This document shows, one piece after another, positions 58,403 to 64,000 of a stretch of DNA of 64,000 bases (positions are counted from its first letter, which is position 1; every line of letters starts with the position of its first letter). Origin of the DNA: Lachnospiraceae bacterium (GTDB taxonomy: Bacteria > Bacillota > Clostridia > Lachnospirales > Lachnospiraceae); NCBI GenBank assembly GCA_902363555.1, contig CABJAM010000005.1:1-64000 (forward strand). Reading direction: 5' to 3'. The notes beneath the pieces were generated by a model. The model was not told the DNA's origin and did not search any database. It saw only the letters and a program-made list of their open reading frames with translations. The position numbers were made by a program, and so were the translations under genes.

Positions 58403-59134
58403 TTGAAAAAATACATAAAACTAATTGCTGCCGACGTGGCCATTGCTGTCATTGCCATCATCCTATACTCACCGGGGCTTGTCAATCTAAGGCCGGGTGA
58501 TGCGAGTATATTCCGGGCAGGAATGTCGATCATCGCAGGACTGGCGCTGGCGGGCAGCTTTTTCTTTATCAATCTCAGGGTATTATTTAAGCCGAAGCCG
58601 GCGCTGGTGGGCGCAGATGAGGTTTCCAGTCTGGATAAGGCCAAGAGCATCCTTGGCGGCCATGTGGACAGCAAGTATTTCGGCAGCTATGCAAAGACGG
58701 CGTCCGGCCAGCTGGACCGCATATTAAAAAGCCAGAAAAAGCTCTCCGATCTTCTGGACCGGAAGTTCACCAAAGGTACCATGAGCTATGATAAATTTTT
58801 TGCCATTGTCAAGGATGCTGAAAATTCTACCATCAAAAATGTGGTCGTTATGGCCAACCGCATGAGCATCTTTGACGAGGAAGAATACAACCGGCTGCAG
58901 CACTACAAGGAGGACGACATCCCGGACGATATCCAGGAGGAACAGCTAAAGCTGTACAAGGATAATTTCGATGCCGTAAAGTCTGTCATTGCCCTCAATG
59001 AAAAGCTGCTGCTCAAGCTAGATGCGCTGGCCATAGAGCTCTCGTCCTTTGAGGTGAGTGAAACTCAGGAAATGAACAGCGATATCCTTGTGGAAATCGA
59101 GAAATTAATCGAAGAGACAAAATATTATCAATAG
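58403..59134 (+). CDS. XpaC-like protein, first gene of a TelA operon
   Basis: A 243-residue protein. Two N-terminal membrane helices (about 5-25 and 38-60) precede a cytoplasmic helical domain (AKSILGGHVDSKYFGSYAKTASGQLDRILKSQKKL). Length, topology and the downstream telA gene resemble XpaC (5-bromo-4-chloroindolyl phosphate hydrolysis family), which sits with the TelA homologue YaaN in Bacillus. It starts with TTG 58403, 11 nt after GGGAGG, the only workable codon. Function in the family is unsettled. Confidence 0.72.
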   Translation: MKKYIKLIAADVAIAVIAIILYSPGLVNLRPGDASIFRAGMSIIAGLALAGSFFFINLRVLFKPKPALVGADEVSSLDKAKSILGGHVDSKYFGSYAKTASGQLDRILKSQKKLSDLLDRKFTKGTMSYDKFFAIVKDAENSTIKNVVVMANRMSIFDEEEYNRLQHYKEDDIPDDIQEEQLKLYKDNFDAVKSVIALNEKLLLKLDALAIELSSFEVSETQEMNSDILVEIEKLIEETKYYQ

Positions 59135-59162
59135 GCGTAAAACGCCGGGAATGGAGGAAGTT

Positions 59163-60848
59163 ATGGATAAGAAAAAAATGGGGATACTGGTCGTTGGCGT
59201 GATCGTCGTATGTGCGCTCGTCTTCGGCGGTATTTATCTGACCCGGAATCTTGGAAAGTCCGACAAAGTGATTTCCCAGGACAATGCAAAAAGCAAGCTG
59301 ACAAAAATGGTGGATAAAATCGACCCAACCACTGCCCAGCCAGTGAAATCACCGGTGGAATATGACGCCGTTGAGGATGAGGCCAATGAGCTGCCGGACA
59401 TTGATACATGTGAGGTTACCACCAGCGCTACAACTCAACTTTACGCGGAGATCTACTCCTCTCCGGAAAAAGCCGGTACCGGTACAGACGGCTGGCTGTG
59501 CGAGATGGCCGATGAATTTAACCGCCAGGGCTTTGAAGTCAATGGCCAGAAGATCTCTGTCCAGATCCGCAAGGTCAACAGCGGGCAAGCTCTGGATTAT
59601 ATTGCCACAGGTAAGGCTGTGCCGGACGGTCTATCTCCGTCAAATATGCTGTGGGTGGATATGTTAAATGCCAAGGGCGTTAAGACAGAAACAATTTCCG
59701 AAAGCATGGTTGGAAATGTGGCCGGTATCCTTCTGTCTGACGATACATATAAGCAGGTAACGGAAAAATACGGTACTGTGGATTTAAAGGCGATCACAGA
59801 GGCTACGGAAGCCGGAGAATTTGCCATGGGCTACACCAATCCATTCGCCAGCAGCGCCGGCCTTAATTTCCTCATTTGTACACTGGAGCGCTATGACCTG
59901 AAAAATCCGCTCTCCGATACGGCTATCGCAGGCTTCCAGAAATTCCAGAAAAACGTGCCCTTTGTAGCTCTGACTACCATGCAGATGCGCGAGGCCGCAG
60001 AAAAAGGCTCCCTGAACGGCTTTATTCTGGAATACCAGTCCTACGTCAATGATGCGGTCCTGTCGAAAAACTATAAGTTCACGCCCTTTGGTTACCGCCA
60101 TGATAATCCGCTGGTCGCTGTGGGTGAGATCAGTCAGGAGAAAAAAGAAGTCCTTGAAAAGTTCTCAGAATACTGCGCTTCCCCAGATGCTGTGAAGCGT
60201 GCCACAGATTACGGCTTCAACGGCATGAGCGATTACACTCCGGAATATGATGCGGTTTCCGGCGATGTGCTGATCTCCGCTCAGAAACTTTATAAGACCA
60301 ACAAGGATAATGGACGTCCGGTCATCGGCGTGTTCGTCACAGATACGTCCGGAAGTATGGACGGCTCCCCCATGCGGGCACTCCAGGATTCCCTGACCAA
60401 CAGTATGAAATATATCAATTCGGATAATTATATTGGCATTGTCAGCTACTCCGACGACGTGACCATCGAGCTGCCCATCGGCCAGTTTGACCTGAATCAG
60501 CAGGCATTGTTTAAGGGCGCCGTGGAAAATCTCTATGCCAGAGGCGGAACGGCAACCTTTGATGCGATCTGCGTAGCTCTTAATATGATCAACGAGGCAA
60601 TGGTGCAATACCCCGACGCCAAGCCGATGCTCTTTGTCCTCAGCGACGGCGAAACCAACGCCGGGTACAGCCTCAACGATATCCGCGATATTTTAAGCGG
60701 CCTGAAGGTTCCTGTATACACCATTGGCTACAATGCGGATCTGGACGCCCTTGCAGCGATCAGCGCCATAAATGAGGCTGCCAGCATCGACGCATCTACT
60801 GACGACGTTGTCTACCAGCTTAAAAACCTGTTTAATGCCAGCATGTAA
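59163..60848 (+). CDS. Membrane-anchored von Willebrand factor A protein with substrate-binding-like domain
   Basis: A 561-residue protein. A single N-terminal helix (about 6-27) serves as uncleaved anchor. Residues about 80-370 resemble a periplasmic-binding-type fold. The C-terminal VWA domain (about 385-560) has an intact metal site DTSGSMDGSP at ~394 and later SDGETNAG. It would face outside. Lying between XpaC-like and TelA genes, it may form a stress-related surface complex; the ligand is unknown. ATG 59163 follows GGAGG by 5 nt. Confidence 0.85.
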   Translation: MDKKKMGILVVGVIVVCALVFGGIYLTRNLGKSDKVISQDNAKSKLTKMVDKIDPTTAQPVKSPVEYDAVEDEANELPDIDTCEVTTSATTQLYAEIYSSPEKAGTGTDGWLCEMADEFNRQGFEVNGQKISVQIRKVNSGQALDYIATGKAVPDGLSPSNMLWVDMLNAKGVKTETISESMVGNVAGILLSDDTYKQVTEKYGTVDLKAITEATEAGEFAMGYTNPFASSAGLNFLICTLERYDLKNPLSDTAIAGFQKFQKNVPFVALTTMQMREAAEKGSLNGFILEYQSYVNDAVLSKNYKFTPFGYRHDNPLVAVGEISQEKKEVLEKFSEYCASPDAVKRATDYGFNGMSDYTPEYDAVSGDVLISAQKLYKTNKDNGRPVIGVFVTDTSGSMDGSPMRALQDSLTNSMKYINSDNYIGIVSYSDDVTIELPIGQFDLNQQALFKGAVENLYARGGTATFDAICVALNMINEAMVQYPDAKPMLFVLSDGETNAGYSLNDIRDILSGLKVPVYTIGYNADLDALAAISAINEAASIDASTDDVVYQLKNLFNASM

Positions 60849-60860
60849 AGGAGATTAATT

Positions 60861-62003
60861 ATGAGCGGATTTTCATTGGAAATACCTAAAACAGAGGAAA
60901 TTAAAGAAACTGTTGTCAAAGAGCTGATGCCTACCGAGCAGGAAAAGGCTGTCATTACCAATGCGGTAAAGGATAAAGCCGATATGATCATGGCTGTGAA
61001 TCTGGACTCTCTCACCGAACGCCGGGAGTTTATCCAGGTAGTGGAAACCTTTGGCGCCGATATTATCAAGCAGTCGGAGTCTAAAAACAGTATTCTTCAA
61101 AAAAGGATCGGTGATTTCAGCAAAGCCGGTGGTGAATCCGGCGAGGTGGCCCGTGGCCTGGAAGATCTTGCTGTAAAGATGAAGGATCTGGACCCGTCAG
61201 GTCTTGATTTTACGAAAACCGGAATGCTTGGCAAGCTTTTTAATCCGATCCGCAGATATTTCGAACGCTATAAAACAGCCGATGCGGAAATTGCCACCAT
61301 TGTGAAGTCTCTGGACAAAGGACGCAATATCCTCAAAAATGATAATACAACGCTGGAAATCGAACAGGCCAATATGCGCGAGATTACAAAGCAGCTCATG
61401 CAAAACATTGAGCTGGGAACCCAGTTGGACAGCTATCTTACCAATGCCGTGGAAAATGCCAGGGCCGCCGGTGATGACCCGGAGCGCATTAAGTTTGTGG
61501 AGGAAGAAATCATCTTCCCGCTGCGCCAGCGGCTCATGGATTTCCAGCAGCTTCTGGCTGTAAATCAACAGGGGATCATCGCCATGGAGGTTGTGCGCAA
61601 AAATAACCTGGAGCTTATCCGCGCCGTGGACCGCGCCAAGACGGTCACCGTCTCCGCTCTCCGCGTGGCTGTCACTGTGGCCGGTGCTCTCTATAACCAG
61701 AAAATTGTTCTCGAAAAGGTTCAGATGCTCAACGAGACGACTAATAATATGATCAGCGCCACATCCCGAATGCTCAAGGAACAGGGCGTGGCCATCCAGA
61801 GGGAGGCTGTGGAGGCCAGTATTTCTCCGGATACGTTAAAACAGGCCTTCGCCGATACGATTTCTGCACTGGATGATATCAGCGACTACAAGACAAAGGC
61901 ACTGCCTCAGATGGCGCAGACGATCCAGGAGTTCAGGACGATCGCGGAGGAAGGCGAAAGGCAGCTTCAGAAGATGGAGAAGGGGCGCAATATAGAGCTT
62001 TGA
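60861..62003 (+). CDS. Toxic anion resistance protein, TelA family
   Basis: A 380-residue soluble, mostly helical TelA/KlaA protein (GLEDLAVKMKDLDPSGLDF; FERYKTADAEIATIVKSLDKGRNIL). Members are linked to tellurite resistance, colicin/phage and antibiotic tolerance, without defined biochemistry. Third gene of the operon, 12 nt after the VWA gene, with AAAGGAG before the ATG. Its stop is 20 nt from the fold-back element at 62024. Confidence 0.93.
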   Translation: MSGFSLEIPKTEEIKETVVKELMPTEQEKAVITNAVKDKADMIMAVNLDSLTERREFIQVVETFGADIIKQSESKNSILQKRIGDFSKAGGESGEVARGLEDLAVKMKDLDPSGLDFTKTGMLGKLFNPIRRYFERYKTADAEIATIVKSLDKGRNILKNDNTTLEIEQANMREITKQLMQNIELGTQLDSYLTNAVENARAAGDDPERIKFVEEEIIFPLRQRLMDFQQLLAVNQQGIIAMEVVRKNNLELIRAVDRAKTVTVSALRVAVTVAGALYNQKIVLEKVQMLNETTNNMISATSRMLKEQGVAIQREAVEASISPDTLKQAFADTISALDDISDYKTKALPQMAQTIQEFRTIAEEGERQLQKMEKGRNIEL

Positions 62004-62023
62004 AATGTAGAGTGGTTTAGGCG

Positions 62024-62363
62024 GTTTAGCTGATGGGGCCGGGGGGCGGAGGGTTGGGGGCGCTTGGGCTGGCTGGTGGGGATGGGGCTGGTGCTGTGGC
62101 AGCTTTTTCCGATGATTAAGAAATTCTAAAAGCGCGCGCCGATGGATTTGGGGCCGGCGCAAGCTCACCGAAATCGGATGAGTTTCGCTTCGCGTGCGCC
62201 TAAAACAGTTGCACTGGTGTTGCAACTGTTTTACCCCAAATCCGTCGACGCGCACTTTAAGATTTTCTAAATCATCTCCATATGCTGCCACAGCACCAGC
62301 CCCATCCCCACCAACCAGCCCAAACACTCCCAACCCTCCGCCCCCCGGCCCCATCAGCTAAAC
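62024..62363 (+). ncRNA. Large fold-back element, copy 2
   Basis: Arms 62024-62103 and 62284-62363 are 80 nt each and pair at 76 of 80 positions without gaps. The 180-nt interior aligns without gaps to copy 3 (reverse strand). Its positions 48-103, starting in the GGGG run and ending in TAAAAC, are identical, and the three flanking stems have compensatory changes. Substructures are a 19-bp middle stem, GGCGCA/TGCGCC closing a conserved core with GCTCA, TGAG and CTTCGC, and an inner 9-bp hairpin with a TGGTG loop. There is no reading frame. Directly behind telA, it may be on that operon's transcript. Confidence 0.8.
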
Positions 62364-62503
62364 ATCTACACTCCGTATAATATATGCTCGTATATATGCA
62401 CGTACTCGTTAATATAAACATCTCGTAAAATAGACGCCTAAAAATTTCTTGTCCATTTCCGTAGAACGAATTGATCTAACTTAGTGGGCTGCGATAAGGT
62501 TGG
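62364..62503. other. Spacer between fold-back copies 2 and 3
   Basis: 140 nt, A/T-rich, with a small inverted repeat around GTATAATATATG...CGTATATATGCACGTAC (62374-62406). No gene or clear promoter is seen. Confidence 0.5.
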
Positions 62504-62853
62504 GTTCTGGTTTGGGTTTGTTTTTCTGGTGCTTTGCGGAGCGCTCTGGGAGGGCGAAGGGGTGTGGGTGACCGGGGCTTGCGTTCGCATGTGGAGATGA
62601 TTTAGAGAATCTTAGAACGGCAGACCTCTAAGCTGGGGTAAAACCGCTGCATCACCACTGCAGCGGTTTTAGGCGCACGCGAAGCGAAACTCATCCGATT
62701 TCGGTGAGCTTGCGCCGGCCCCAGATTGGAGGTCTGCCGTTCTTAGATTCACTTAATCATCGGAATAAGCGGACGCAAGCCCCGGTCACCCACACCCCTT
62801 CGCCCCTCCGGAGCGCTCCGCAAAGCGCCAGAAAAACAAACCCAAACCAGAAC
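62504..62853 (-). ncRNA. Large fold-back element, copy 3
   Basis: Arms 62504-62588 and 62769-62853 are 85 nt each and pair at 80 of 85 positions. Read on the - strand, the 180-nt interior matches copy 2 at 143 of 180 positions with no gaps, including TCCGATGATTAAG near the start and TCTAAATCATCTCCA near the end. The middle stem and inner hairpin differ from copy 2 but remain complementary. The outer arms are unrelated to those of copies 1 and 2. It is oriented toward copy 2. Confidence 0.8.
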
Positions 62854-62931
62854 TTATAAAAAAAACAAAAAAACCCTTGACCTTCCCATCGCGTCACCCC
62901 TTATCCTATATCCAAGAGGAGGCATAAACCC

Positions 62932-63675
62932 ATGATGACCGTTAAAGAAGTGAGCAGGCGCACCGGTGTCAGCGTACGCGCCCTGCGCTATTACGACCAG
63001 ATCGGTCTGTTAAGACCACAGGAAATCAGCGATGCCGGCTACCGGCTGTATGACGATACGGCACTGATTCGGCTTCAGAAAATTCTGCTGCTTCGCGAGC
63101 TGCAGTTTTCATTAAAAGACATCACCTTCCTGCTGGATTCCCCGGAGGACGAAAGCATTCATAACGCACTGGAACGGCAGATCCGTATCCTTCGCATGAA
63201 GCGGGAACATCTGGGGCAGATTATCGACCTCGCTCTTGAATATAAGGAAAAAGGAGAAATGACAATGGATTTTTCAGCATTTGACACAAGCAAAATAAAA
63301 GATTACGAGAAGGAAGCCAGCAAGCGCTGGGGCGAAACCGCAGCATACAAGGAATGGGAAGCTGCCCACAAAAACAACGACGGCGATTTTACCCCAGAAT
63401 CATACGCCGCCCAGGCTGCACAGATGGGAAAATACTTCAAAGCCTTTGGAGAGCTAAAGGACAGACCCGCCGATGACGAAGCGGTCCGCAGACTGGTGCG
63501 GGAATATCAGGATTACATCACAAAAAACTACTACACACTCACCGATGAAATACTGCTATCCCTGGCTGACCTCTATATCCAGGATGAGCGCTTCACAAAA
63601 AACATCGACGCTCAGGGCGGCTCCGGCTGCGCAGCTTTCTTAAGCGCTGCCATCAAAGCCTGCTGCCAGGCCTGA
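62932..63675 (+). CDS. MerR family regulator with TipAS domain
   Basis: A 247-residue regulator. The N-terminal MerR winged helix-turn-helix (MTVKEVSRRTGVSVRALRYYDQIGLLRP) is followed by a dimerisation coiled coil (about 80-110) and a C-terminal TipAS ligand-binding domain (about 120-245) that in relatives binds thiopeptide or other antibiotics. GAGGAGG lies 10 nt before ATG 62932. No target gene is adjacent on the right within the window, so autoregulation or a distant target is likely. Confidence 0.92.
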   Translation: MMTVKEVSRRTGVSVRALRYYDQIGLLRPQEISDAGYRLYDDTALIRLQKILLLRELQFSLKDITFLLDSPEDESIHNALERQIRILRMKREHLGQIIDLALEYKEKGEMTMDFSAFDTSKIKDYEKEASKRWGETAAYKEWEAAHKNNDGDFTPESYAAQAAQMGKYFKAFGELKDRPADDEAVRRLVREYQDYITKNYYTLTDEILLSLADLYIQDERFTKNIDAQGGSGCAAFLSAAIKACCQA

Positions 63676-63741
63676 ACCTATTAGCAAAAACCCGTTATTA
63701 TTATAAAAATGCTTCGTAAAGCGCTCATAAAGACGTAAAAA

Positions 63742-63778
63742 GCGGCCGCTGCAAAGTTTACTACTCTGCAACGGCCGC
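63742..63778. terminator. GC-rich hairpin between MerR gene and window end
   Basis: The stem GCGGCCG(c)TGCA with TGCA(a)CGGCCGC is followed by TTTTT on the - strand. It probably terminates a - strand gene lying beyond the right edge and may also stop the MerR transcript. Confidence 0.7.
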
Positions 63779-63787
63779 ACTCTGCGT

Positions 63788-63953
63788 GAAGCAACGAGCA
63801 AAAAAGGGGAGCTGGCTCACCTTTTTGGCGACTGCCACGATCCGGCGACGCAACGCGAAGCCGGATGCGCGAAGCAACGAACCATAAAAGGGAGCTGGCT
63901 CACCTTTTTGGCGACTGCCACAATCCGGCGTAGCAACGCAAGGCCGGATGCGT
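63788..63953 (-). repeat. Two tandem 83-bp units of the dispersed GC-rich repeat
   Basis: Two units (63788-63870 and 63871-63953) share GAAGCAACGA, GGGAGCTGGCTCACC, TTTTTGGCGACTGCCAC, ATCCGGCG and GCCGGATGCG, and a partial third start (GAAGCCGGATG) follows. The reverse complement matches the copy at 39531-39612. The last 320 nt of the window otherwise hold no gene. Confidence 0.8.
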
Positions 63954-64000
63954 GAAGCCGGATGGCGCCGCCATTTTTAGATATCATCCCGCAGCCAGCT

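Noticed and set aside
62024..62853. Copies 2 and 3 as a retron msr-msd or group II intron
   Set aside because: No reverse transcriptase gene is near, no intron domain V/VI motif was recognised, and the core does not resemble retron a1/a2 layout.
62024..62853. Copies 2 and 3 as one composite transposon with shared terminal repeats
   Set aside because: The outer arms of the two copies are unrelated, and no transposase or target duplication is visible.
63788..63953. CRISPR-like direct repeats
   Set aside because: The 83-bp units are directly adjacent with no unique spacers, and no cas gene is present.

Overview
The window is chromosomal DNA of a spore-forming, anaerobic Firmicute, most likely a Lachnospiraceae (Clostridia). 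The evidence is the content and order of the housekeeping genes, which match Bacillus subtilis blocks. These are rpmB | yloU-yloV-recG; rsmD-coaD-ylbJ-ylbM-ylbN(DUF177)-rpmF; and plsX-acpP-rnc-smc-ftsY-ylxM-ffh-rpsP-khpA-rimM-trmD. Sporulation genes (an alpha/beta SASP, gerW, ylbJ, a LysM protein), a Pta-AckA acetate pathway and a 2-hydroxyacyl-CoA dehydratase-type activase fit the same assignment. No tRNA or rRNA gene and no CRISPR array was seen.

Layout. 0-1.7 kb: a PD-(D/E)XK transposase-like nuclease gene beside a possible small RNA unit. 1.7-9.3 kb: a metallo-hydrolase, a carbohydrate ABC importer (binding protein and two permeases, no ATPase) and a two-component pair of the YesM/YesN type. 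9.3-21.7 kb: a minus-strand translation, secretion, chromosome and lipid block with ilvA inserted. 21.9-30 kb: a small HTH gene, pta, rpmF/DUF177, ackA, tmcAL, ylbJ, a coiled-coil protein, coaD and rsmD. 30.3-36.5 kb: a complete vanG-type D-Ala-D-Ser cluster (vanR, vanS, vanG, vanXY, and a serine racemase split into membrane and catalytic genes). 36.7-49.9 kb: SASP, recG, fakA-like, Asp23, rpmB, a polysaccharide deacetylase, an FHA protein, gerW and several Lachnospiraceae-type unknowns. 50-62 kb: a LysM protein, a 1409-residue CoA-dehydratase activase, serS behind a T-box, a YczE-like protein and an XpaC/VWA/TelA operon. 62-64 kb: two giant fold-back elements, a MerR/TipAS regulator and tandem intergenic repeats.

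The most unusual observation is a three-member family of large fold-back elements (37039-37456 and 62024-62363 on +, 62504-62853 on -). Each has near-perfect outer arms of 80-119 bp that are unrelated between copies, and each encloses exactly 180 nt. The two nearest copies align without gaps over those 180 nt. Their central 56 nt are invariant, while the surrounding stems change by paired, compensatory substitutions. The third copy keeps the same architecture and short motifs. This looks like a structured RNA or DNA-hairpin element that I cannot assign to a known family. Other noteworthy signals are matched activator-site geometry at the vanR and vanG promoters, a 22-bp palindrome shared by the ylxM-ffh and DUF177-rpmF promoters, in-frame tandem repeats inside several otherwise conserved genes, and a dispersed repeat that may have contributed to the vanT membrane gene.
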